DNA from: Centrapalus pauciflorus
Taxonomy: Eukaryota > Streptophyta > Magnoliopsida > Asterales > Asteraceae
Direction: 5' to 3'
DNA: 64,000 nucleotides
NCBI GenBank assembly: GCA_020465985.1
Contig: JAANYP010007621.1
Location: forward strand, 62,001-126,000
Position 1 is the first letter of the stretch. The number at the start of each line of letters is the position of its first letter. Under the pieces are notes generated by a model that was given only the letters and a program-made list of their open reading frames with translations, searched no databases and was not told the DNA's origin. This document shows positions 25,872-37,197 of the stretch, one piece after another. Position numbers and translations under genes: made by a program.

Positions 25872-25972
25872 TTTTAAAAATGATGATTTTGGCCTTTTCT
25901 CAATTACGAGTTTGGTCCTTTTCTTAAATATTTATTTTTGGTTTTTTAATTATACATATTTATTTTTTAAAA

Positions 25973-26170
25973 GACCAAATTACACAAATTGTCCTTGTGG
26001 TTTGGCCCTAATTACAGTTTTCGTCCCTGAAAGATTTTACTACAACAACAGTCCCTATTTTCCAAACCTTGCACATGGGCAGTCCCTCATTTGGACGGAC
26101 GTTATCTGCGAACGTTAAGTAGGAAATTAGTGAGGGCATTTTTGTCATTTCAGTTTCTCTCTCTAATTTC
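25973..26170 (+). repeat. TIR-like start of the transposase-bearing MULE
   Basis: AGACCAAATTACACAAATTG followed by a run of TCC(T/C)TGTGGTTTGG, CGTCCCT, AGTCCC and a GGGCATTTTTGTCATTT block has the layout of the MULE TIRs in this window. It begins where the left arm of the outer element stops matching the right arm. I find no inverted partner between 58300 and 61860, so it is either a separate element that lost its right end or an asymmetric subterminal part of the outer one. Confidence 0.45.
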
Positions 26171-26551
26171 GTTTCTCTCGGTTACACCTTGCCGCCAATA
26201 TTCATTATACACATCATTTCATCTCGCCCTTCAATATTACTCCATCCTTTTCATATCATCATCAATATTATGCGGATTAACGCTCACCAGTAACCCTAAT
26301 AGAAGTGTAAAGCCTTACTCACTTTCATGGTGGGAGCAACAATGTGGAGCCTTCGACCAAAGAATGAAGTGGTCGATGTTAATGAGATGTATGGTATGTA
26401 GTCAAGTCTCATTCGACTTAGTTATATGATCTCAAGTATCATTGATTATTTTGTCTGTAAATAAAGAACATTTGGTTGATTAAAATCTGCATGTTTATAA
26501 GGTTTTGTTTCTAAATGGTTGTGTAAAATAGGTTTTTTATGAGAATCTGTA

Positions 26552-28525
26552 TATTCTGTATATTTTTTATAGATGGTTATCGAGGTATGTTTTCCATTCG
26601 TTTCCATCATGGTGGTACTTTTACAAAGTTCCCTGGTAGGAGGTATGTTGGGGGTTTGAAATGTTATGTGGATTTGGTTGATATTGATGAATTTTCAGTA
26701 CATGAGATTAATGAAATGATGAAAGAGATATGTTATGATGGTAGTGTACAACTGTGGTACCACTTTAAGATTCCAAACACTGACCTAGACTTTGGACTTC
26801 AAGCATTAGGTAATGATAGCGATGTCCTTAACCTGATTAAGTACGTAAAAGATCATAAGGTTATTGACGTGTATGTGGAACTTGGTATGACAAAGTTGTA
26901 GACGTATTGGAAATTACCAGGGTCTTTAAAAGTTGTCATTGAGGAATTACCAAATGATGTTTCCACAGAGCTACGTAGAAACAAAAATAAAGGGACAAAA
27001 GGTGTTAAAAGTTCTACTTGTAGGAGACTGCTATTGGAGTGGATTGATGAGGGTGGAAGTTCCATTAATGAAGAGGCTGGTAGCAATGTTTCAGTTCAAG
27101 AACAAGTAGATGCTTCTATTGTTCAAGAAACAGGGGTGCATGAGGTTGTAGGTTCTGTTATCGAGGAGGGTGTATGTGACCCAAGTGTGCAAGAACAAGG
27201 AGATGCTGATAATGTTCAAGAAACAGGGGTGCATGAGATTATAGGTTCTGTTAACGATGAGGGTGTATGTGATCCAAGTGGACAAGAACAATTACATGTG
27301 CAACAACAAGGAGATCCTCATATTTTTCAAGAAACAAGGGTGCATGAGGTTGTAGGTGTTGTTAATGAGGAGGATGTATGTGATCCAAGTGTGCAAGAAC
27401 AAGGAGAATTTGATATTGTTCAAGAAACATAGGATATAGATTATGACTTGAATGCAGAAGATGAAACAAATGAGTATCATGTGTCAGAACAAGAAGACGA
27501 TCCTATGGGTTTTTGACTTGAATGACAACTTTGATCCTTTTGTTGATGAAACTAATGTAGTGGAGAATGAAGCTGGACAGGAACATGAAGATAGTGACTA
27601 CATTGTTGATGACAATAATGTAGTAAATGAAGTAGATGTAGACATGACATATTTTCATTTACATATTGATGGAGATGTGGAGTGGATGGTAAATATTTCT
27701 CAAAGCCAACCAAAAGGTAAAGGAGAAGAGGATGAACTTGATGTGCTAAACAATGATTCATTTGATAGTGGTTTCGGATGAGGATGAGATCGAAGGAATT
27801 AGGAGAAGGAAGCTACAACAATGGTCGAAGAAAAAACAATCATCTACTGGGACCGTGCACAAGTATAGTTTTTTTGTGGGGCAAACATTTGGGAGTTCTA
27901 AGGAAGTTAAAGAGATATTAAAATGCATGCAATTGAAACAAGGATGGAGTTACAAATTCTAAAGAATGAGAAATTAAGGGTTAGAGCAGTATGTGAGGGT
28001 AGCATACCCACGTTTTCAACAATTAGTCAACATGGGGAAAGTCAACATGAAGGTCCAAGTCAAGCAGTGGGCCCCAATCAAGAAAGAAATAGGGTGGAAT
28101 CTTCTGTCTTAGTCAGTAGAGCAGGAAAAAGTAAAAAAGGGCAAGATATGAAATTTACAAGATGATAAATGTCCATGGGTTGTGCATGTGAGCAAGCTTC
28201 ATAATGATGAAACTTGGATGGTGAAGACATTAAATGAAGAGCATCGATGTCTTCAGTCTAGGAAGATAAAAGCTTGCACAACTGGTTTCCTAAGTCAGCA
28301 GATCATGCAACAAGTTGAATCAAACCCCGATATTCCAGGCAAAGCAATTCAAGATGAAATGATGAAGAAGTATGAGATAGGTGTGTCTATAATGAAAGCA
28401 TTTAGGGCAAAAACCCAAGCTTCAATCCAGATAATAGGGGATTACAAGATGGAATATGCTATGTTAAGGGTTTATGTTTTGGAGTTGCAATCAACTAATC
28501 CCGGTACAACAGTTAAGATAGATGT
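26552..28525 (+). pseudogene. MuDR-type MULE transposase, N-terminal half
   Basis: A first segment after a TTTTATAG acceptor reads RFHHGGTFTKFPGRRYVGG.. through ..ALGNDSDVLNLIKYVKDHK, the N-terminal domain of plant MuDR transposases. After a stop at 26899-26901 the frame continues through a tandem-repeat acidic region. It then reaches the PF03108-type DNA-binding domain (FFVGQTFGSSKEVKEILKCM.. and KNEKLRVRAVC) and the linker ending ..TTVKIDV at 28525, where Copia-1 is inserted. Stops near 27430, 27516 and 27961 and a frameshift near 27775 show decay. The reading frame resumes after Copia-1 at 56707. Confidence 0.85.
27090..27432 (+). repeat. Imperfect tandem repeat inside the transposase frame
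   Basis: Three to four units of about 93-105 bp encode a repeating acidic segment, approximately VQEQGDADNVQETGVHEI then GSVNDEGVCDPS. The repeat stays in frame until a TAG near 27430, so it expanded while the gene was still coding. Confidence 0.8.
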
Positions 28526-29163
28526 TGTAAGGTCTTGACTCTACAGATCTATCTAGACACGACACCGTCAACGAGTGCGGAATCCTCGTTAACGGCTTGA
28601 CGGAAACAACTCTCACACGGAACACGGAGACTATCAACATGTTGTACGGACGAACACGAACGCACCTACGAGATGATTCTCTCCGAAAGAACACTCACAA
28701 AGCTGATAAACTCGAGATCGCTCTTTTGCTTAATCTCACACAAATTCTGCAAAAGTCCCCTAATGATTCGAGTTAATCCCTAATTATAGAGGCTCATTCG
28801 AGTTTGTCATGGGCCAAAGTCGAATCAGGCCCAAGGCCCATTCGAGTTTGTCCCCTTGACACTCTCGAATCTACCCTATATATCACATTCGAATCTGCCT
28901 CTATGTTAAATTCGAATTTGTCACTAAATTCGAATTTCTCATGTTCAACTTATATTTAATTATATGATTCAACTTATATTTGACTTAATCTTTGGATTTT
29001 ATGTTTGAACTTCTTGTAATACATTACATCAAGTTCAAACACACAATCAATAACTATCAAACATATATAAACACATACATCAAATATCCAATACTTTGTA
29101 ATATTCCTTGAACCAAAATGCTAGTACACTTAGACTGCTATCGTCACACAGGGTGTACCAACA
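28526..29163 (-). repeat. Copia-1 3' LTR
   Basis: 638 bp, plus-strand ends TGTAAGGTC and GTACCAACA. Preceded on the minus strand by purine tract CAGGGGGAGTC (29164-29174). Contains many TTCGAA, CTCGAA and TCGAGT motifs. Confidence 0.95.
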
Positions 29164-31882
29164 GACTCCCCCTGTGTATCTTCCATGACTGCTTCAGCTG
29201 TGTCATTATCGACGTACCACCATTTCATGTTGCCTAGAACATCTTGTGGCATCGATTTCATTGGTACTTTCTTCAAACATCTCACAGGTTTGTATACCAT
29301 CCTGGCCCATGGCCTACCTGTATGAGGATCTATTCTCGACTCATCCTCGACCCTCTTTCCAGTCCTTGGCTTGAGTCGTTCAAATTTGCCTGACCGACCT
29401 TCTTTCCTTATAAATTTTGCAATCACTTCTGCGTACTGATCATCTCCAATATTAATCAGCTCCTTCCAGGCTAACTCTTTCACTTCAATCTTGGGCAGTG
29501 TATTGAATACTTTCAGTGTTCGCCTCAAGTATTGAAGACCATCTCTCCTTTTCAAAATAAATAGCTGCAGTTCTCGGTCAAAGAACCAGCTTATAATTCC
29601 TCCTGAGAGATTTCCAGCACCCGGAATTCTCATTCTTTTCTTCATCTTTGGCTTTGTCTTCTTCTCTTCCTTACGGAACCAAAGCTTCATCAACTCAGCC
29701 CTAGATGGATCCTTTTCTGCTTCTTCAAGTTCTGAGTCTTCGACTGAGGCTATCTTGATGTCATCTATGTCAATCACATTGTGATTATTGCGCACATACA
29801 ATTCCGTGATAGGTTGTGAATTTATGATCACCTCGTTGACATTATCGTCCTCGTCCTCTATCACTTCGTCGTCGGATCTCCAATCAACAATCTCCTCAGG
29901 TACGAATTCCCCTTCCTCCAACTCCTCCATTTCATCTTCAAAATCAAATTCCATTAGCTCTTCCTCAATATCTTTTAGCGCATCTATCATATCGCTCTCC
30001 AAAGTCCTTGAGGAACCAGCCTCTCCTCCTTCAGCTCCCGACTGACTCGGCTCCCCCTGAATCTCAGCATGCTGAGCAGCAGAAAAATCTACTGGCTCAT
30101 TATCTCTTTGCGCGCTGGGATCATTGCCGTCATTATCTCCATCATTATCTCCATCCCTAGGCAGCTCTTCCTGATCCCGGCAGCTTGTCTCCCCCTGAGC
30201 CTTTAGGTTTTTCAATAATTGCTCAATAAGGGAGCGCATCGATCGTATCTCGGCCGCCTGACCAGCAACAAAGGTTTTAAGCTCCAAGTTTTCTTCCTCA
30301 ATTTTGCCCACTACTTTCTTCAACTCGACATTCTCGATGTCTATTTGTGCATTATGCTTCTGTATTTCTCCGAGAGCCTTTGTCAAACCGAAGATTTGGA
30401 CTTGTTGGAAGTCGACTTTGCTTTTCAGCTCAGAAAACCGTTGATTTTCGATGAAAGTGGATGAAGTGGATGGTATGGATTGTATGGGGGTTGGAATGAT
30501 TGGTGATGGAATGTATGGTTCAATAGGTGGTGGTGGTGGTGGAATGGTAGATTGAGCGGGTGGAAGTTGAGGTATTTCTGGCTGTGAAGCAGAGGCCGAG
30601 GAAGCTCCCTGCATGAATCTATGGCGTTTTGCCCTTTGTCGATGGACCAGAGGTGCAACCTCCTCTTCTTCATAATCTGATTCGTCGGACTCTGCTGAAG
30701 CTCTTTTTCTTCTATCTTCTTCTTCAGTCACCACTAAACGTGATCCATACGTCCCCATTTGGATGGACAGATCTTCTGTTTCTTTTTCAGCTTCTATTTC
30801 TTCCATTTCTTCGGATTCAGTATCTGAAGATGATTTGTCATTACCTGCTTGCTCAGGTTGATACTCATCAATTTGCCTAAACACGTCAACTTCTCCTTCC
30901 GGAGGCTCCAATACTTCTCCAACTAACTCAGCCGTAATTTCCTCATTTGCATTTGGACCCGCTGCCCAAATCTCTTGCAATGTTTGAAATATCGGATTAG
31001 ATTCGGTTGGTGCACTCGAAGGGCCAGCCTCTTCTGGCTCTTGAATTTGGCTAGTAGAAGGCCTATCTGCCTGGTTTTGACTCGCGGAAGGCCTTTGTCG
31101 TCTCCTCTGTTGTTGAGTGTGTGGTTGTTGCTGTCTTTGTTGCTGTGGCTGTTGCTGTTGAACTTGCACCTCTCCTGCCCAGTTGGCATCGTCAGGGGCT
31201 ACAAAGTTCGGGTCGATTACAGCACCAAACAAAGGTCCCTCTACTGGGATAGCTAACCTTCCTCGATGAGAGGAGCAATCGGCAAATATTCTCTTATCAA
31301 TGACCGCAACGCTCTGAATATCGTTAAGCTGCGGCAAATTTGGCAAAAAGTGCCTGATTAGCATCATTACGAAGCGAGGGTAAAGCAGAAATCTTTCCCG
31401 CTCCGGAGCCGTTATCTGATGAACGAACTCTGAGAAGAACATCTCTGAAAAACAGAACTTTCGATTATAGACTAACGCGATCATCCCCGATTGGATCTTC
31501 GAAACTATATAGTCAAACCCAGCTTTCTTCGCAGCGAAACAGACCATGAACACATGCGCTAGATATCGCCATTGGCCAATTAGCCCACTCTTCATATATG
31601 ATGACTTAGTAACATCCAGACTATAGCCCATTCGTACAAAGGCAGCCTGCCTAATTGATAGTTGGAAATCAATAGGCCCATCTTCCTGCTCCTGAGTGCC
31701 TAATTGAAGCACTTGACGAAGAATATCAGCAGAAAATACCAAAGGATGCCCGGCTATCCTTGTCCTCAAAACTGTCGGAGTGACAGTACAATCTACTTGC
31801 AGATGATCATAGAATTGTCGCACGTAAGGAATGACAATCTGGATATTGTGAGACAGTGCATATGAGATTCTGGACTCCACCA
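29130..31882 (-). pseudogene. Copia-1 extra ORF downstream of pol, main part (split by Copia-2)
   Basis: About 900 codons open on the minus strand from the Copia-2 junction at 31882 to the 3' LTR. The first 34 codons lie at 37195-37094. Regions in order: a conserved N-terminal domain (..SRISYALSHNIQIVIPYVRQF.., ..KKAGFDYIVSKIQSGMIALV), a Gln/Arg-rich linker near 31160, acidic Ser-rich stretches, a coiled-coil-like segment (..NAQIDIENVELKKVVGKIEE..) near 30330, and a basic C-terminal domain (..ISWFFDRELQLFILKRRDG..). I recall this protein type in Asteraceae repeats as a hypothetical protein; its function is unknown. Compared with Copia-2 the last ~70 residues are lost by deletion against the LTR. 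The apparent upstream Met belongs to the Copia-2 LTR, not the protein. Confidence 0.75.
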
Positions 31883-32551
31883 TGTAAGGTCTACCTAACA
31901 CAGATCTATCTAGACGCGGAACCGTCAACGAGTGCGGAATCCTCGTTAACGGGTAGACGGTAACAACTCTCACTAGAAACACGGAGACTATCAACAAGCT
32001 GTACGAACTACACAAGAACACACCTACTAGAAGATTCTCTCCGAAACAATGCTAACACTGATGATAAACTCGAAATCGCCTTTTGCTTAATCTCTCTTGA
32101 ATTCTGTAAAAAGTCTGATAATTATTCGAGTCTATCCCTAATTATAGAGTCTAATTCGAGTCTGCCATGGGCCAAACTCGAATCAGGCCCAAGGCCCATT
32201 CGAGTTTGTCCCCACTGACACTCTCGAATCTGCCTAAGTGAGCACATTCGAATCTACCTAGGATCACATTCGAATCTGTCATAGATTCTAATGCCAATCC
32301 TTATAGAATTCGAATCTGACTAACTTGTATTTGAAACTTATGTTTTTAACTTATGTTTGATTTTATCTTTGATATTTATGTTTGAACTTCTTGTAATACA
32401 TTACATTAAGTTCAAACATACAATCAATAACTATCAAACATATATATAAACATATATATCAACCACTCGTTAAAACTCAATACTTTGAATATTACTTAGA
32501 CCAAAATGTTTGATCACTTAGACTGCTATCGTCACACAGGGTGTACCAACA
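31883..32551 (-). repeat. Copia-2 3' LTR
   Basis: 669 bp, plus-strand ends TGTAAGGTC and GTACCAACA; about 98% identical to the 5' copy. Rich in TCGAA and TCGAGT motifs like the Copia-1 LTRs, from which it differs enough to be a separate subfamily. Confidence 0.93.
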
Positions 32552-32592
32552 GACTCCCCCTTGACGATAGCTTCTAACTATTTACATCTTGA

Positions 32593-35500
32593 TTAAGTAC
32601 TAGAACTATATATACTACTACCTGCGTATAAACCTGCATCTATACATACTTTTACTACCTTCTGGTGCTTCCTGGCATCAGACCTCCATCCTTCGTGAAA
32701 GAAGATAGGTTGATCATTCAGCTTATTCAGGTCGTCCTTCGATAGATTTATTAAGTGCAGTGGATCATACACTCTCAAAATCACTTTGTCCTGTGTATCT
32801 TCCATGACTGCTTCAGCTGTGTCATTATCGACGTACCACCATTTCATGTTGCCTAGAACATCTTGTGGCATCGATTTCATTGGTACTTTCTTCAGACACC
32901 TCACAGGTATGTATACCATCCTGGCCCATGGCCTACCTGTATGAGGATCTGTTCTCGACTGATCCTCGACCCTCTTTCCAGTCCTTGGCTTGAGTCGCTC
33001 AAATTTGCCTGATCGACCTTCTTTCCTTATAATTCTTTCAATCACTTCTGCATACTTATCATCTCCAATATTAATCAGCTCCTTCCAGGCTAACTCTTTA
33101 ACTTCAATCTTGGGTAGTGTATTGAATGCTTTCAGTGTTCGCCTCAAGTATTGAAGGCCATCTCTCCTTTTTAAAATAAATAGCTGCAGTTCTCGGTCAA
33201 AGAACCAGCTTATAATTACTCCTGAGAGATCTCCAGCACCCGGAATTCTCATTCTTTTATTCATCTTTGGCTTTGTCTTCTTTTCTTCCTTGCGGAACCA
33301 AAACTTCATCAACTCAGCCCTAGATGGCTCCTTCTCTGCTTCTTCAAGTTGTGAGTCTTCGACTGAGGCTATTTTGATGTCATCTATGTCAATCACATTG
33401 TGATTATTGTGCACATACAATTCCGTGATAGGTTGTGAATTTATGATCACCTCACTGACGTTATCGTCCTCGTCCTCTATTACTTCGTCGTCGGATCTCC
33501 AATCAACAATCTCCTCAGGTACAAATTCCCCTTCCTCCAACTCTTCTATTTCATCTTCAAAATCAAATTCCATTAACTCTTCCTCAATGTCTTTTAGCGC
33601 ATCTATCATATCGCTTTCCAAAGTCCTTGAGGAACCAGCCTCTCCTCCTTCACCTTCCAACTGACCCGGCTCCCCCTGAGTCTGAGCATCCTGAGCAGCA
33701 GAAAAATCTACTGGCTCATTCTGTCCTTGCGTACTGGGATCATTGTCGTGGTCATCATCATTACCATCATCATCATCCCTGCGCACTTCTACTAGATCAC
33801 GGCAGGATGTCTCCCCCTGAGCCTTTATATTTTTCATTAATTACTCAACTAGGGAGCGCATCGATCTTAGTTCAGCTGCTTGATCAGCGACAAAAGTTTT
33901 CAACTCCAAATTCTCTTCCTGTACTTTGTCCACTATCTTTTTCAGATCGGCATTCTCGTTATCTAGATTTGCATTGTGCTTCTGAATCTCACCGATTGCC
34001 GTCGTTAGGCCTAAGATCTAGATCTGTTGGAAGTCAACTCTATCTTTTAGCTGCAAAAACCTTTGATTTTCTGCGTATGTGGATGAGGTGGATGGGATGG
34101 ATTGAATTGGAGTCGGAACGATGGGTGATGGGATGTACGGTTCAACATGTGGTGGTGATGGTGGTATGGTGGATTGAGTACGTGGAGGTTGGACTGTTTC
34201 AGGCTGTGCTACTGAAGCGGAAGTAGCTCCTTGCATAAAACGATGACGCTTAGCCCTTTGCCTCGTCACTAATGGAGCGACCTCTTCTTCTTCAAAATCA
34301 GAGTCATCAGACTCTCGTGATGCTCGCCGCCTTGAAGCTTCTTCATTCACTACCAATCTCGACCCATAAGTTCCTATCTGAACTGTTGGTTCTACTGTGG
34401 CGGACTCTGGAACTTCAACCTCTATCTCCTCCATATCTTCAGACTCAGTAGCTGACGATGACATGTCATTACCGGTTTGAGGAGGTTGATATTCATCTAC
34501 ATCCCTAAGCACATCATCTTCTCCTTCCGGAGGCTGTAACAATTGATCAATAAGCTCAGCAGTTATCTCTTCATTGGCATTTGGACCCGCTTCCCATATC
34601 TCATGCAGTGTTTGACATAACTGATCGGGTGTCGGAATAGGTTCTGCTGGTGTAGTTGATGGTCCAGCCTCTTGTGCTTCTTGATGTTGACTGGTAGACG
34701 GCCAACTTGCCTGAGTTTGACTTGCAGATGGTCTCTGGCGTCTCCTTTGTTGCTGTGCACGCGGTTGTAGCTGCTGTTGTTGTGGCTGTCGAAGTTGAAC
34801 TTCTACTTCACCTGCCCAGTTGGCATTATTTGGTGCCACAAAGTTCCTGTCTATAACTGCCCCAAACAGAGGTCGCTCGACCGGGACAGCTAGCCTTCCT
34901 CTGTGCGCAGAGCAGTCAGCAAAAATCCTTTTATCAATGACCGCCACACTTTGAATCTCATTAAGCTGCGGCAAGTTAGGCAAAAAGTGCCGGATGAGCA
35001 TCATTATGAAACGAGGATATAGGAGAAATCGTTGCTGCTCCGGAGCCGTGATTTGATGAACGAACTCCGAGAAAAACATCTCTGAAAAGCTGAAACGCTG
35101 ATTATACACTAATGCGATAATCCCGGATTGGATCTTCGATACAATGTAGTCAAAACCTGCTTTCTTGGCCGCGAAGCACACCATGAATACGTGCGCCAAA
35201 AATCTCCACTGCCCAATAAGCCCACTCTTCATGTAAGATGTCTTCGTAACATCTAAACTATATCCCATCCTAAAAAACGCAGCCTGCCTAATACTTAAAG
35301 GAAAGTCAATAGGCCCAGACTCTTCTTCCTGAGTTCCCAGCTGCAGAACCTGACGCAACATATCAGCAGAAAATACCAGCGGCTGTCCTGCTATTCTAGT
35401 CCTTAGAACTGTCGGGGTGACAGTGCAATCCACCTGTAGGTGTTCATAAAACTGGCGAACATAGGGAATAACGATCTGAATGTTATGGGATAATGCAAAC

Positions 35501-35616
35501 GAAATCCTAGACTCCACTAGGAAATCAATCATCTGTCGGAAGCCCTGCGCTTCAGGGATATTATGGTCGGGCGGAATGACCATATTATGCTTAGGCACGA
35601 ATACTCGATCTGCCAT
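32593..35616 (-). pseudogene. Copia-2 extra ORF, ~1000 codons with two nonsense changes
   Basis: Starts at 35616 (MADRVFVPKHNMVIPPDHN..), two bases after a GTGCAG acceptor-like site, and ends at a stop by 32593 (..GSSIYSSST). Same regions as the Copia-1 version: N-terminal domain to about residue 270, Gln/Arg linker, acidic segments, predicted coiled coil, second acidic block, and a basic C-terminal domain including GDLSGVIISWFFDRELQLF. It has about 70 more C-terminal residues than Copia-1. Two in-frame stops, TAG at 34018-34020 and TAA at 33841-33843, each replace a Gln codon and flank the coiled coil. Apart from these it is open, so it was intact until recently or is read through. Confidence 0.82.
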
Positions 35617-36409
35617 GTCTGCACAATAGATAAAATATTAGAATTATTAAAAATGAATAAACTTGTTTAAATTCAAATTTTTTTATTTTGAACTTGTGTA
35701 AGTACAAAATCCAGCACATATGAATATCTACAAGTTTAATTAAAATTAAATTGAATAATTCAAATAAATTGACAAATTTGAACAAGCAGATTCGAAGACA
35801 CTCTATTTTGAGTTTGATGACAGATTCGAATGTAATGTTCTTCTCGAGTTTACTGACAAACTCGAGAGTGTTCATGAACAGATTTGAAATGTCGGCCCAA
35901 CTCATCACCAAATTCCATGATTTTAACCATTTTGGACTCAGAAAATCACATTCATTAGCCCTACTAGGTTCTAATCTCAGACATTTGCATTTAATTTGAC
36001 TCTTTATTGGTCTAAACTTTGTAATTTTGAAAAATACGATTTCGACCCATAAACCTTCAAAAATCGGTGATTTTGGCTTACACTCTTTATCAAACTCGAG
36101 AGGAGTGGATTTTGGTTAGACTCGAGACTAAGAATAACCCTAATTACTTCTAACAGATTCGAGTGCCGCAAACTCGAAAAATGGCTAATACTTCGATTTC
36201 TTAACGTTTTGTAGATTAAATCAATATTTTTTCAACGAAAAATAATGATTTCGATCAAAAACGTGAAAAACACAAAGTATTTCCCGGATGACAATTTGCT
36301 AAGCTCGAAGAACACGAAAAACACGAAGATGAGAGAAAAACCGTCCAAAAGCGTCAAGAAACCTAGAATGTATCTAGATGAACACGAAGAACACCAAGAA
36401 CACCCCGTA
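35617..36409 (-). other. Copia-2 leader and spacer
   Basis: About 790 bp without ORFs between PBS and the extra ORF. 36096-36409 matches the Copia-1 leader (for example AGATTAAATCAATATTTTT); 35620 to about 36090 matches the spacer upstream of the Copia-1 extra ORF. The boundary near 36090 is the deletion junction. It ends in a pyrimidine-rich tract and GTGCAG. Confidence 0.7.
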
Positions 36410-36422
36410 GGCTCTGATACCA
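36410..36422 (-). other. Copia-2 primer binding site, tRNA-Met
   Basis: Minus-strand TGGTATCAGAGCC lies two bases inside the 5' LTR, complementary to the 3' end of initiator tRNA-Met. Confidence 0.9.
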
Positions 36423-36424
36423 CT

Positions 36425-37093
36425 CGTAAGGTCTACCTAACACAGATCTATCTAGACGCGGAACTGTCAACGAGTACGGAATCCTCGTTAACGGGTAGAC
36501 GGTAACAACTCTCACTAGAAACACGGAGACTATCAACGAGCTGTACGAACTACACAAGAACGCACCTACTAGAAGATTCTCTTCGAAACAATGCTAACAC
36601 TGATGATAAACTCGAAATCGCCTTTTGCTTAATCTCTCTCGAATTCTGCAAAAAGTCTGATAATTATTCAAGTGTATCCCTAATTATAGAGTCTAATTCG
36701 AGTCTGCCATGGGCCAAACTCGAATCAGGCCCAAGGCCCATTCGAGTTTGTCCCCACTGACACTCTCGAATCTGCCTAAGTGAGCACATTCGAATCTACC
36801 TAGGATCACATTCGAATCTGTCCTAGATTCGAATGCCAATCCTTATAGAATTCGAATCTGACTAACTTGTATTTGAAACTTATGTTTTTAACTTATGTTT
36901 GATTTTATCTTTGATCTTTATGTTTGAACTTCTTGTAATACGTTACATTAAGTTCAAACATACAATCAATAACTATCAAACATATATATAAACATATATA
37001 TCAACCACTCGTTAAAACTCAATACTTTGAATATTACTTAGACCAAAATGTTTGATCACTTAGACTGCTATCGTCACACAGGGTGTACCAACA
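36425..37093 (-). repeat. Copia-2 5' LTR
   Basis: 669 bp partner of 31883-32551. Its inner end reads CGTAAGG rather than TGTAAGG, a single change in the terminal base. Followed by CACCA. Confidence 0.93.
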
Positions 37094-37195
37094 CACCAAG
37101 AAATCCACCATCTGGCGGAAGGCTTGCGCTTCAGGAATAGTATGGTCAGGAGAAATGACCATGTTATGCTTTGGAACAAATATTCTATCCGCCAT
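37094..37195 (-). pseudogene. Copia-1 extra ORF, first 34 codons
   Basis: Minus strand from 37195: MADRIFVPKHNMVISPDHT.. to the Copia-2 target site. The frame resumes at 31882 once the 5-bp duplication is discounted. The ATG lies two bases after a CAG that ends a pyrimidine-rich tract, as in Copia-2. Confidence 0.82.
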
Positions 37196-37197
37196 GT

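Larger units (their letters stand above)
31883..37093 (-). mobile_element. Copia-2: gag-pol-less relative carrying only the extra ORF
   Basis: LTRs of 669 bp (31883-32551 and 36425-37093), target duplication CACCA (31878-31882 and 37094-37098), a PBS and a purine tract (AAGGGGGAGTC at 32552-32563) make a structurally complete 5.2-kb element inserted in the extra ORF of Copia-1. The internal region joins a Copia-1-type leader (about 36090-36424) directly to the spacer before the extra ORF; gag and pol are absent, by a deletion with its junction near 36090. The LTRs differ at about 14 sites. It needs enzymes in trans. Confidence 0.92.

Noticed and set aside
31883..32021. Met start of the 963-codon frame at 29130-32021
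   Set aside because: The first ~46 codons translate the Copia-2 LTR. The true start of the protein is at 37195, on the other side of Copia-2.
36050..36130. Copia-2 deletion junction as a reverse-transcribed splice product
   Set aside because: The junction sequence (GAGTGTAAGCC) does not give a clean donor-acceptor joint when compared with the Copia-1 leader and spacer.
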